Assembly: GCF_014701095.1 (NCBI RefSeq)
Contig: NZ_AP023439.1
Location: 806,001 to 870,000, forward strand
Origin: Streptomyces tuirus
GTDB taxonomy: Bacteria; Actinomycetota; Actinomycetes; Streptomycetales; Streptomycetaceae
Reading direction: 5' to 3'
DNA length: 64,000 nt
In this document: one piece after another, positions 43,755-51,383 of the stretch
Numbering within the stretch: position 1 is the first letter of the stretch
How the letters are laid out: each line of letters opens with the position of its first letter
Translations under genes and position numbers: made by a program
Notes under the pieces: model-generated
Databases searched by the model: none
What the model was told of the DNA's origin: nothing
The model's input: the letters and a program-made list of their open reading frames with translations, nothing else

Positions 43755-44396
43755 TTAACCGAGCTGTGATCCATCGCCGCCCTCGCCACGCATGCCCGTC
43801 AGTGCCCGCAGGCCGTCCTGGAGGACCTCGACCGGGGCGGGCCCGAAGAGGGACTGCTGGGCGATGAATCCGAGCACGCAGGCGATCATCGTGCGGGCCA
43901 CATGGTCCGGCGCGACGTCCGCCCGCATCATGCCGGCCTCCTGATAGCCCTCGACGATCTTTCCCCAGGCCGCACGGACCGAGCCGTAGCCCTCCCGCAG
44001 GAGGGCCGCCAGCTCCTCATTGCGCAGCGTCTCCGTCCACACCTGGATGACGAGCCGCGGAAAGGCGGGCCGGCCGTCGACGACCAGGGACTCACGGGCG
44101 GCGAGGGTCCTGCCGAGGACCGAGGCGACGAGCTCGTCCGGCGGCGGGGGCGGACTCTGCCGCGCCGCCTCCTCGAAGGCCTCGCGGACGGAACCGAGCG
44201 TCTCGGCGACGATCGCGCCGATCAGCTCCTCCTTGCCGCTGAAGTAGCGGTAGACCGCCCCCGCCGAGAGGTCGACCTCCTTCAGCACGTCCTGCATGGA
44301 CGTGGCGTGGAAGCCGTTGCGGGCGAAGCAGACCGCGGCACCGTCGAGGATCTGGCGGCGGCGGGCGTCGAGATGTTCCTGGGACACGCGAGCCAT
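43755..44396 (-). CDS. TetR/AcrR family transcriptional regulator
   Basis: From ATG 44396 (MARVSQEHLDARRRQILDGA) the product is 213 residues, with an HTH at SMQDVLKEVDLSAGAVYRYF (residues about 28-47) and a C-terminal ligand-binding domain resembling the TetR_C branch linked to multidrug control. A Pro run (QSPPPPPDEL) lies in the middle. It sits opposite a membrane protein gene of the ABC-2/YhgE type with an AT-rich palindrome at its own promoter, suggesting autoregulation and control of that exporter. Urease lies just downstream on the same strand but is separated by 112 bp. Confidence 0.9.
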   Translation of the reverse strand: MARVSQEHLDARRRQILDGAAVCFARNGFHATSMQDVLKEVDLSAGAVYRYFSGKEELIGAIVAETLGSVREAFEEAARQSPPPPPDELVASVLGRTLAARESLVVDGRPAFPRLVIQVWTETLRNEELAALLREGYGSVRAAWGKIVEGYQEAGMMRADVAPDHVARTMIACVLGFIAQQSLFGPAPVEVLQDGLRALTGMRGEGGDGSQLG

Positions 44397-44408
44397 GATC
44401 CCCAAAGT

Positions 44409-44426
44409 AGAACGAATATTCATTCT
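44409..44426. promoter_or_regulatory. AT-rich palindromic operator of the tetR gene
   Basis: AGAACGAATATTCATTCT is an 18-bp near-perfect palindrome (one mismatched pair) beginning 12 bp upstream of the tetR start. It stands out against the GC-rich background and is a typical TetR operator. Confidence 0.75.
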
Positions 44427-44495
44427 TGACAAGACGGCGCGACGGGAGCACGGTGAGGAGACAGCAAAACGAACGATCCTTCTTTTTGGTTCGGT

Positions 44496-44562
44496 GCCGC
44501 TCGCTTCCGGTCGTCCCGTTCGCTTCCGGCCCCGCTCGCTTCCGGTCCCGCTCGCTTCAGGA
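44496..44562. repeat. four tandem 16-bp units in the leader of the membrane protein gene
   Basis: Units of the form CCCGCTCGCTTCCGGT lie at 44496-44511, 44515-44530, 44531-44546 and 44547-44562, with 3 extra bases after the first. The last copy is altered (TTCAGGA) and supplies the AGGAG ribosome site of the gene at 44570. Confidence 0.85.
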
Positions 44563-44569
44563 GACCCTC

Positions 44570-45562
44570 ATGCCTTCCCGCAACCGCCATGTGATCGCGG
44601 TCGTCGTCCTCGTGCCCGTCCTGGCCGCCCTCGCCCTGTGGGCCTTCGCCTGGCCGGCCTCCCGTATCGCACCCCGCGACCTGCCGCTGGGCGTGGCCGG
44701 ACCGCCCACCGCGGCGGCCCAGGTCGAGCGGCAACTCGAGCGGCACGAGGGCGCCTTCGAGATCCACCGCTACGCCGACGAGGCCGCCGCCCGGGACGCC
44801 ATCGAGGACCGGAGCGTGTACGGCGCGGTCGTGGTCACCCCGCAGGGGCCCGAACTGCTGACCGCATCGGCCGCGAGTCCGGTGGTCGCGCAGTTCCTCC
44901 AGCAGGCCGTGACCCAACAGGCCGCCGCTCAGGGCACACAGGTCAAGACGGTCGACGTCGTGCCCACCCCGGAGAGCGATCCGCGCGGCGCGGTGCTGAA
45001 CGCCGCCGCACTGCCGCTCGCCCTGGCCGGCATCGCGGCGGGCGCTGTCGTCACCCTGCTGGGGCTGCGCGGCTCCCGAGCCGTGATCGCACTGCTCGGC
45101 GCATCGGCCTTGGTGGGCGTGATCGCGGCCGGGATCGCGCACAGCTGGCTCGGGGCGCTCAGCGGTGTCTGGTGGACGGAGGCGTCGGTGCTCGGTCTGT
45201 CCACGCTGGCCGTCGGCGGCGCCGTCGCCGGGCTCGCCGCCCTCATCGGCCCCGCCGGCACGGGCGTCGGGGCCGCCGTGGTGATGCTGATCGGCAACCC
45301 GTTCTCCGGCGCGACCTCGGCCCCGCAGATGCTGCCGGAGCCGGCCGGCGCGATCGGCCAGTGGCTCCCGCCGGGCGCGGGGACGACGCTGCTGCGCTCG
45401 GTGTCGTACTTCGACGGCGCGGCGGCGACCGGGCCGGCCCTCACCCTCGCCTGGTGGGCGGCTCTCGGCCTGGGCGCCGTACTGCTCGGCAGCTCACTCC
45501 GGGCCCGGAAGGCGGGCGGTGGACCCGCGGCCGAGCAGCGGGAGCTCTCGGCGGTGGCCTGA
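44570..45562 (+). CDS. YhgE/Pip- or ABC-2-like membrane protein
   Basis: The 330-residue protein starts at ATG 44570 after AGGAGA. It has one N-terminal helix (VIAVVVLVPVLAALALWAFA), an extracytoplasmic domain of about 115 residues (PLGVAGPP, GAFEIHRYADEAAARDAIED, YGAVVVTPQGPELLT) and then about five helices ending in a charged tail. This layout fits the DUF3533/YhgE or ABC-2 permease-like family. Its divergent TetR neighbour suggests an inducible efflux or envelope role. No ATPase gene is adjacent. Confidence 0.72.
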   Translation: MPSRNRHVIAVVVLVPVLAALALWAFAWPASRIAPRDLPLGVAGPPTAAAQVERQLERHEGAFEIHRYADEAAARDAIEDRSVYGAVVVTPQGPELLTASAASPVVAQFLQQAVTQQAAAQGTQVKTVDVVPTPESDPRGAVLNAAALPLALAGIAAGAVVTLLGLRGSRAVIALLGASALVGVIAAGIAHSWLGALSGVWWTEASVLGLSTLAVGGAVAGLAALIGPAGTGVGAAVVMLIGNPFSGATSAPQMLPEPAGAIGQWLPPGAGTTLLRSVSYFDGAAATGPALTLAWWAALGLGAVLLGSSLRARKAGGGPAAEQRELSAVA

Positions 45563-45635
45563 CGCGCGCCGGAGGGGGCCGAAGAACGCGATGGAGTCCT
45601 GACCGGCCTGAAGGCGTGGTGCACACAGATGTCGT

Positions 45636-45730
45636 ACACGTAGACGGTCCCCGGACACGTAGACGGTCCCCGGACACGTAGACGGTCCCCGGACACGTTG
45701 ACGACCCCCGGACGCATAGACGGTCCCCGG
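45636..45730. repeat. five tandem 19-bp units in a convergent intergenic region
   Basis: Unit ACACGTAGACGGTCCCCGG occurs at 45636-45654, 45655-45673 and 45674-45692 identically, then diverged at 45693-45711 and 45712-45730. There are no spacers, so this is not CRISPR. The 337-bp gap 45563-45899 also contains a weak hairpin (CGACAGG/CCTGTCG, 45790-45819) and an unusually AT-rich patch at 45831-45858; no gene is seen. Confidence 0.9.
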
Positions 45731-45899
45731 AAAGTTCCGATCAACCCACTGCTCGTATCTCAGAATTCGCCGGGGACCTGGCCGGTGCCCGACAGGTACT
45801 CCGCGAGGGAGCCCTGTCGTGGTTGACCGGTCCTATTTACTATGATTACTCCGGTTATGCGGGGTGGTCAAAGGATCCGGCGGACTATCTCGCGCCGGT

Positions 45900-47036
45900 C
45901 TACTGCGGGGGAAGTTCGAAGCGCAGCAGTGCCCCGGCCTGGTGCGCGCGCAGTTCCGTCTCCGGCTCGATGTGCCGGACGTCGCCGCCGTCGTCGATGA
46001 CGGACTGGGTCAGTTCGTCGATGACGTCGGGGACCTCGCGCAGCGGCTCCCCGCAGAGGGGGCAGGTCTTTCCCGAGCGCGCAAGCAGCCCGTCCCGGTC
46101 GCAGACGACGCCTGGGGCAACGGCCCCCTCGTCCACCGCCAGCGTCCGGATCGCGGCCAGCGAGGCCGCCCACAGCGTCTCGTCGAGCCCGACGGCGCTG
46201 GGCCGCCGGGCCGCCTTGGCTTCGAGGATCTCGCCGACGAGCTGTCGCTGCTCCTGGTGTGCGTGGTCGGAGACGAGCTCCTGCACCTTCTGCTTGATGT
46301 CCTCGGGCGTGGCGGTCTCGCGGTCGACGGTGAAACTGCCGATGAGCCGGTCACGCAGTTCGCGCGGGAGAAACTCGGTGAAGACCGGCACCTCATAGGA
46401 GTGGCCGCCGACGACGAGCAGGTCGAAGCGCCCGGTCCCGAACAGCTGCTTCAGCTCGCCGACGAGCCGCCGGTAGTGCCGTTTGCTGAGCTCGTCGGCC
46501 TTGTTGCGGACCCGGTTCTCGGCGAACCCGGCGGCGTAGTTGGGCTTGCGCAGCGTACGGTCGCGGATCGTCTCCAGCTCCCGTGCCTCGTCGATGTAGT
46601 GCTCCCAGACCTGGCCGGTCCCCTTGTCCACGATGACCGCGCAGGTGCGGTAGTACTCGTCGAGCACGCCCAGCATCGGACGGACGTACGGATCGGCGTC
46701 CACGACGATGCGTTCGCGGGTGCTTCGCGGCAGCCACACCTGCTCGTAGACGCCGTTGCCGCTGCAGGAGAAGACGGCGACAGCGCCCGGCCTGTGGGGC
46801 TCCTCCTCGAGCGATTTCCCGATCTTCGCGATGTCCTCGCGGAGCGAGAGCCGCGCGGCGTGCTCGAGTGAGCGGTCCTCCGCGAGGGGCTGGATGCGGT
46901 CCAGCAGGCTCGCCACCCGGGTCAGGAACGCGCGGCGGCCCGTCCTGTCCGGTTCCGCGGGGATGTAGAGCGAGACCAACGGTAGTCCGTTCCCGTTCAG
47001 CCGGAGAATTCGATCGACCTGGTCTTGCGTGATCAT
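45900..47036 (-). CDS. bacterial archaeo-eukaryotic release factor-like protein (baeRF10 type)
   Basis: The 378-residue soluble protein starts at ATG 47036 (GAGGAG five bases upstream). It resembles the eRF1-derived baeRF family: N-terminal VDRILRLNGNGLPLVSLYIP, a central RNase-H-like domain with AVIVDKGTGQVWEHYIDEAR and LRKPNYAAGFAENRVRNKAD, an eRF1_3-like C-half (LLVVGGHSYEVPVFTEFLPR, helices near TPEDIKQKVQELVSDHAHQE) and a terminal zinc-type CPLCGEPL. Relatives include Vms1/ANKZF1, which release stalled nascent chains. The GGQ catalytic tripeptide of true release factors is absent. A role in ribosome rescue is a family inference. Confidence 0.75.
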   Translation of the reverse strand: MITQDQVDRILRLNGNGLPLVSLYIPAEPDRTGRRAFLTRVASLLDRIQPLAEDRSLEHAARLSLREDIAKIGKSLEEEPHRPGAVAVFSCSGNGVYEQVWLPRSTRERIVVDADPYVRPMLGVLDEYYRTCAVIVDKGTGQVWEHYIDEARELETIRDRTLRKPNYAAGFAENRVRNKADELSKRHYRRLVGELKQLFGTGRFDLLVVGGHSYEVPVFTEFLPRELRDRLIGSFTVDRETATPEDIKQKVQELVSDHAHQEQRQLVGEILEAKAARRPSAVGLDETLWAASLAAIRTLAVDEGAVAPGVVCDRDGLLARSGKTCPLCGEPLREVPDVIDELTQSVIDDGGDVRHIEPETELRAHQAGALLRFELPPQ

Positions 47037-47160
47037 CACCGCTCCTCGCGCTCCGTGAGCCTCACTCGGCCCCGTTCCAGGTAACGCGGTGGACGCGGGT
47101 GCAGCAACCGCAGCGTGACTCGTTCCGTCGCTCCGGGGCTGCCCGCGCCGGGCGGGTCAG

Positions 47161-47204
47161 GCGCCACCAGGCCCGGGCGGTCGATTTCCCGGGCCTGGTG
47201 GCGC
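47161..47204. repeat. 17-bp perfect inverted repeat upstream of the baeRF10 gene
   Basis: GCGCCACCAGGCCCGGG (47161-47177) and CCCGGGCCTGGTGGCGC (47188-47204) with a 10-nt loop could form a very stable hairpin. It lies about 125 bp upstream of the baeRF10 start and before the ClpP remnant. No T-tract. It may be an insulator, a cruciform site or a terminator of lost genes. Confidence 0.75.
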
Positions 47205-47478
47205 GCGGCCGTCCTGCGCTCCGGGCGCAGCACACCCGGTCGACAACGGCCCTCCGAGTCGACGAGTTCCCGATCTTCACTCCCCCGGGTGAGCCTGGTC
47301 CCGATCAGTGCCACGACGGCCCACTGATCCAGACGAAACCGCCTGGGCCGGGCCGGCCCGGCGGTGCTCCGCCGCGATGCCGAACCGCTGGGGTGCGCCA
47401 GGGGCGGCAGCGGCCTCGCGGACCGTGGAGACCGCGCTGACCACCTGCTGCTCCGCGACCTCCGAGAACCAGATTCCG

Positions 47479-47730
47479 GTGACGCAAAGAGACCCAGGAA
47501 CGCGCTCCCCGAGTTCACCGAACGCACGGGCTCCGGGCAACGGACGATCCGTACTCGAAGCTCGACGATCTGCCTGGACCGGGCCGGTGCCGCCGCCTCG
47601 GTCCTGCTGGCGGCGGGCACGCCCGGCAAGCGATTCGCGCCGCCCGACGCCCGCCTGGTGATCCATCAGCCTGATCGACGGGATCATCCCGAGCCGCCAG
47701 GCCACCGTGGCCCCGCCGACCGGTCGGTGA
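47479..47730 (+). pseudogene. ClpP protease remnant with internal deletions and a frameshift
   Basis: In one frame (about 47499-47672) the sequence reads [17 protein letters not shown], then [20 protein letters not shown] and [15 protein letters not shown]. These are the N-terminus, the nucleophile-strand region and the His region of a Streptomyces-type ClpP, with the stretch between them (including the GGS oxyanion region) deleted. After HQP the frame shifts, and [14 protein letters not shown] to a TGA at 47728 matches a ClpP C-terminus, implying a second deletion. GTG 47479 is the likely old start. Nothing functional can be made. The rest of 47037-47478 holds the inverted repeat and no convincing gene. 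Confidence 0.75.
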
Positions 47731-47737
47731 GGCTCCG

Positions 47738-47983
47738 GTGCTCCCGGCCGAACTGCCGCCCCTGCCCGCCCTGACGCGGGCCGAGGCGGAACTGATCGAG
47801 CGTTACCTCGAGGTCGTCGACCTGCTCGGTCGTATCAACCCCGCCCAGGACGGCGACACCTACCGCGGACTACGCGCCGCCCAGGCCCTGGTCGGCAAGG
47901 CGACGGCGCTGCGTGACGCACTGGTGCTGGGCGGCGAGCGGCGCACCGCCCGGCTCACCCTGCCCCCGGAGTCCGTCAGTTGA
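47738..47983 (+). CDS. small helical protein of unknown function
   Basis: The 81-residue protein from GTG 47738 has a plausible ribosome site (GTGAGGCTCC) overlapping the end of the ClpP remnant. It is hydrophilic and helical: [20 protein letters not shown], then [20 protein letters not shown] and [15 protein letters not shown]. Codon composition looks coding. I do not recognise the family. Its position directly after clpP suggests that it was originally co-transcribed with the protease. Confidence 0.5.
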   Translation: MLPAELPPLPALTRAEAELIERYLEVVDLLGRINPAQDGDTYRGLRAAQALVGKATALRDALVLGGERRTARLTLPPESVS

Positions 47984-48337
47984 CGCGGAACCGTCGGTCC
48001 GGACGCAGCGCCGCCCACGATGCGTCCGGAGCTGAGTTGAAACGGACCAAAAGACGTACCGCTGTTCGGAGTAGGCAGGAGACGGATTTCCGGACCGTTC
48101 CGGTTGCGCAACGCGCGTAGCCGGTGGACGGAATGGGGCATTCCATCGCTGGTCCGGGGCTCCGCGAACCAGTGGACAGTGGCCCGAACGCACACGTGTC
48201 CACCCGAACGGGTGAGTGGTGAGTAACAACACAAATCCCCGGTTCCGTTGGGAAATCCGGACAGGCATGCGCCAAGATCCCTGTCTGACGACAAGCCCCC
48301 GCCGCTGTGGCGGGGCGATCCGGGCGGACGCCGAGTC

Positions 48338-48522
48338 CTGCCGCCGCCCGGATGACCGGTCGACAGGAGTGGATCGGCAGGAGTGGAGGACCCGAGCACG
48401 ACGGGTCGCCGGGACGGTCACGCCATGACCGGCCCCGAGCAGCCCTTGGGGTGAAGCCGCGTCAGCGGCCGGGCAACTTTGTCAGCCCGAATCCGACAGG
48501 TCATCCTTCACAGGCGGCTGAC
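48338..48522 (+). ncRNA. c-di-AMP riboswitch (ydaO-yuaA type) in the NlpC/P60 leader
   Basis: The 3' half has the conserved core of this class: CTTGGGGTGAAG, then GGCCGGGCAAC, TCAGCCCGAATCCGACAG, and ACAGGCGGCTGACG. The 5' half offers GGAGGACCCGAG to pair with CTTGGGGTG, and GCCGCC (48340-48345) to pair with GGCGGC (48513-48518) as P1. Such elements precede wall-hydrolase genes in streptomycetes and switch expression off when c-di-AMP is high. The 5' boundary is approximate. The upstream gap 47984-48337 shows no gene. Confidence 0.75.
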
Positions 48523-48534
48523 GAAGGGTTGCGC

Positions 48535-49008
48535 ATGACTGCGCTCAATCGTGTCCCGTCGCTCATGGCCCGGGCCGGCACGGCCTCGGCGCTCACCATC
48601 GCCGCGGTGGGCGGCTCCATCGTGGCGCCCGGCTTCGCATCCGAGGCGGCGGCGGCCACACCGGCGACCAAGGCACTCCAGATCGCGGCCTCCAAGAAGG
48701 GTGCACCTTACAGGTACGGGGCCACCGGTCCGCACCGGTTCGACTGCTCCGGACTCACGCTCTACTCGTTCAAGAAGGCCGGCAAGAAGCTCCCCCGCAC
48801 GGCTGCCCAGCAGTACAACAAGACGCGCCACATCTCCGCCAAGAACCGCAAGGCGGGCGACCTGGTGTTCTTCCACTCGGGCAGCAACGTGTACCACGTC
48901 GGTATCTACGCGGGTAAGAACAAGCTCTGGCACTCCCCGAAGAGCGGGGACGTGGTGCGACTGCAGAAGATCTGGACCAAGAGTGTCTGGTACGGACGCG
49001 TGAAGTGA
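48535..49008 (+). CDS. secreted NlpC/P60 cell-wall endopeptidase
   Basis: From ATG 48535 the protein is 157 residues. A signal peptide (TALNRVPSLMARAGTASAL, AAVGGSIVAPGFASEAAAA) ends near residue 40. The rest is an NlpC/P60 domain: catalytic Cys in PHRFDCSGLTLYSFKKAGK, RTAAQQY, AGDLVFFHSGSNVYHVGIY with the catalytic His, and WHSPKSGDVVRLQKIW. It cleaves peptide cross-links in peptidoglycan outside the cell. The c-di-AMP riboswitch in its leader implies control with other remodelling enzymes. Confidence 0.93.
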   Translation: MTALNRVPSLMARAGTASALTIAAVGGSIVAPGFASEAAAATPATKALQIAASKKGAPYRYGATGPHRFDCSGLTLYSFKKAGKKLPRTAAQQYNKTRHISAKNRKAGDLVFFHSGSNVYHVGIYAGKNKLWHSPKSGDVVRLQKIWTKSVWYGRVK

Positions 49009-49538
49009 TCCGCCCGGCGTGCGGCGGCGTCCTTGACGCGCCGCCGCTCGCCGGAGCGTGACACGGGGTCATGTGGTTACCCGTCACCACCACCCGTCTG
49101 AGCGTGCTGGTGTTCGCGTTCAGCGGTTCCGTGCGCTGCTGGTGGTCGACGTGACGTCGGGCCGGACCGGCGGTGTCGCCGCGGGCGCGACGACCTTCCT
49201 GGTCCGCGTCGGCCTGTGGGAGCTGCTCCCGCGGCACGTGCGGCGGGCGGGGCTGCATACGGAGACGGACGGCGCCGATGAGACCTCCGCGGAGGAGACG
49301 GCCGGGGGCCGCGTCGCGATCCCGCACCGCTGCGGCACACCGTCGGTCAGCCGTCAGGGCTTCCGGGGGGGGCGGCTGCGCACCGGGAGGTTTCGGCTCA
49401 GCACCGGTGACGGGCGCGAGGCGCGGAGCGGGCGTCATACACGTGGGGATGGCCCGGATGTGGGTCCCGCGGCCCGGGGTGCGCGGAGGGCACCCGCTGG
49501 ATATGCCTTTCGCGTCCTCCTGAGGGGCTCCTGTGTGG
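49009..49538. other. gene-free interval
   Basis: 530 bp between the NlpC/P60 gene and the convergent ATPase gene. Frames on both strands are long only because of GC bias and show Arg/Pro/Ala-rich, non-protein-like composition. I find no repeat, hairpin or RNA signature that I would defend. Confidence 0.5.
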
Positions 49539-49997
49539 CTAGGGCTCCTGCTGCACCGCTGTCGTCACCGGCCCGACCGGGACGACCCAGGGGAGTTCGA
49601 TCGAGATGGTCTTGCCGCCCTCGCGAGTGGGGCGGATACGGAGCCTGCCGCCGCATTCCGCGGTCAGCCAGCGGATGATGACCAGACCGCGGCCGTTGTC
49701 CTGCTGGACGGCGGCCGGCAGGCGTCTGGGGAAGCGCGGATGGCTGTCCGTAACACCGATGCGCAGGTGCTCGTCCCGGTCCAGTTCGACGTCCACGGTG
49801 AACGTGGGCGACTGACCGAAGGTGTGCTGGACGGCGTTGGTGGCGAGTTCGGAGATGATGAGCCGGACGGTGTCGGACACTTCCGTGTCCACCGGCAGAC
49901 CCCACTCCGCCAGCGTGCCCACCACGTAGGCACGCGCTGCGGAGACCGAGGCGGGATCGCTCGGCAGAGTGACGGATGCTTCCAGATGGTCTGCCAT
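49539..49997 (-). CDS. ATP-binding anti-sigma-like regulatory protein (HATPase_c_2)
   Basis: From ATG 49997 (GAGG seven bases upstream) the product is 152 residues, a stand-alone GHKL ATPase: DTVRLIISELATNAVQHTFG (N box), LRIGVTDSHPRFP (G1), DNGRGLVIIRWLTAECGGRL (G2-like). In streptomycetes such proteins sit opposite XRE-DUF397 pairs and resemble SpoIIAB/RsbW anti-sigma kinases, so binding or phosphorylating a regulatory partner is inferred. The divergent XRE gene starts 213 bp away. Confidence 0.88.
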   Translation of the reverse strand: MADHLEASVTLPSDPASVSAARAYVVGTLAEWGLPVDTEVSDTVRLIISELATNAVQHTFGQSPTFTVDVELDRDEHLRIGVTDSHPRFPRRLPAAVQQDNGRGLVIIRWLTAECGGRLRIRPTREGGKTISIELPWVVPVGPVTTAVQQEP

Positions 49998-50210
49998 GGC
50001 GACCTCGTCCCTTTCCCACGGGACCACAGCCCGACACGGAGCGGATGGTTCGAGTACGGTCCCGGACTGGTGCTTCGTCGCCAGACTGCCACCAGAACAC
50101 CCCCGAAGGACGGCGATCCACCAAGATATGCATATATCTGTCGCTCAAAGCGGTGAACTCTGCGACGCGAGACCGTATTTGGGTGGCTCGGAGGGAGTAA
50201 GGAGGAGCCC

Positions 50211-51071
50211 ATGCAGCACGGTCCCGCGGTGCGCCGCCGGAAACTGGGCGCCGAACTGCGTGCGCTGCGCACCTCTGCGGGGCTCACGAGCGGTGAGGCG
50301 GCCTTGCTGGTGGGCTGGCACCAGTCCAAGGTCAGCCGGATCGAGACGGGCACGAGCGGGGTGAAACCGGCCGATGTGCGGTTACTTCTGGACGCCTACG
50401 GTGTGACAGACTCCCAACTTCGCGAACTGCTCATGGTGTTGGCGGGCTCCGACGACAGCGGCGGCCGGCACCACTGGTGGCACGCCTACCGCGGGGTACT
50501 GCCGCCGACCTACCGGGACTTCATCAGCCTGGAGTCGCAGGCCGGTGCGATGCGCACGCTGGAGACCACCGTCGTGCCCGGTCTGCTCCAGACGCCCGAG
50601 TACGCGCGTGCGGTGACCAGGGCCGCGGTGGAGGGACTTCCCGAAGACCGGCTCGACACGCTGGTCGAGGTGCGACTGGCCCGGCAGGACGTGCTGCGCG
50701 CGGATCCCCCGCTGAAACTCAGCGCTGTCCTGGACGAGGCGGTGCTGCGGCGCGAGGTGGGCGGACCCGGGGTCATGGCCCGCCAGCTGGAGCGACTGGT
50801 CGAGGCCGCCCGGCTTCCCCAAGTGCGCCTGCAGGTACTGCCGTTCGCCGCCGGGGCGCACATCGGTGTCACCGGCCCTTTCGTAATCCTGTCATTTTCG
50901 AGCACTTCTGATCTGGATGTGGTTGTTCTCGACCACTTGACGAGTAGCCTCTACCTCGAACGGAAAGAAGACCTCCAGGCCTACACGGAGGCCTTCAACG
51001 CCCTTCAGATCCACGCCCTTTCGCCCGAGGACTCGTTGGATTTCATCGCCGGGACAGCCGCCGGCGCGTAA
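50211..51071 (+). CDS. XRE-family regulator with DUF5753 (Scr1 type), contains a TTA codon
   Basis: This is a 286-residue regulator with an excellent ribosome site (AAGGAGGAG). The N-terminal HTH (residues about 8-65) is LGAELRALRTSAGLTSGEAA and HQSKVSRIETGTSGVKPADV. The DUF5753 domain (about 95-275) contains SLESQAGAMRTLETTVVPGL, LQTPEYARAV and VLDEAVLRREVGG. Codon 58 is TTA (50382-50384), decoded only by bldA tRNA, so its translation should be developmentally timed. It is followed 9 bp on by its usual DUF397 partner. Confidence 0.92.
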   Translation: MQHGPAVRRRKLGAELRALRTSAGLTSGEAALLVGWHQSKVSRIETGTSGVKPADVRLLLDAYGVTDSQLRELLMVLAGSDDSGGRHHWWHAYRGVLPPTYRDFISLESQAGAMRTLETTVVPGLLQTPEYARAVTRAAVEGLPEDRLDTLVEVRLARQDVLRADPPLKLSAVLDEAVLRREVGGPGVMARQLERLVEAARLPQVRLQVLPFAAGAHIGVTGPFVILSFSSTSDLDVVVLDHLTSSLYLERKEDLQAYTEAFNALQIHALSPEDSLDFIAGTAAGA

Positions 51072-51080
51072 GGAGGCACC

Positions 51081-51311
51081 ATGCGTGCACTGCCTCGTCA
51101 CGTCCCCTCAAGCATCGAACTGCACGGTGTGCGGTGGCTGCGCAGCAGCTACAGCACCGGCGCGAACAACTGCGTCGAGACCGCGCGTCCGGATGCCCCG
51201 CCCTGGGCCGGACTGCTCGCCGTGCGCGACTCCAAGGACCCGGCCGGACCCGCGCTGCTCTTCTCCCCGGGGAGCTGGGCGGCGTTCGCGGCCGGGGTGG
51301 AGCGCATGTAA
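51081..51311 (+). CDS. DUF397 domain protein
   Basis: The 76-residue protein (AAGGAGG ribosome site) has the DUF397 pattern: WLRSSYSTGANNCVETARPD, then LLAVRDSKDPAGPALLFSPG and SWAAFAAGVE. DUF397 proteins pair with XRE-DUF5753 regulators (WhiJ type) and appear to modulate them, influencing differentiation and antibiotic control. Here the pair plus the divergent ATPase make a complete triad. Confidence 0.93.
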   Translation: MRALPRHVPSSIELHGVRWLRSSYSTGANNCVETARPDAPPWAGLLAVRDSKDPAGPALLFSPGSWAAFAAGVERM

Positions 51312-51383
51312 CCGCGTTCGATCAGTCCGTCATCGTGCGACGCACGGCCGTGTCACGCCGACTCATGGCCGCGTTTCGCCGAC

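Noticed and set aside
45636..45730. CRISPR-like array
   Set aside because: The 19-bp units abut with no spacers and there are no cas genes in the window, so it is a tandem repeat, not CRISPR.
47037..47629. Minus-strand 197-codon frame upstream of the baeRF10 gene
   Set aside because: No recognisable domain and it overlaps the plus-strand ClpP remnant, which has clear family similarity.
49058..49678. Long open frame between the NlpC/P60 gene and the ATPase
   Set aside because: Arg/Ala-biased composition and overlap with the real ATPase gene indicate a GC-driven shadow frame.
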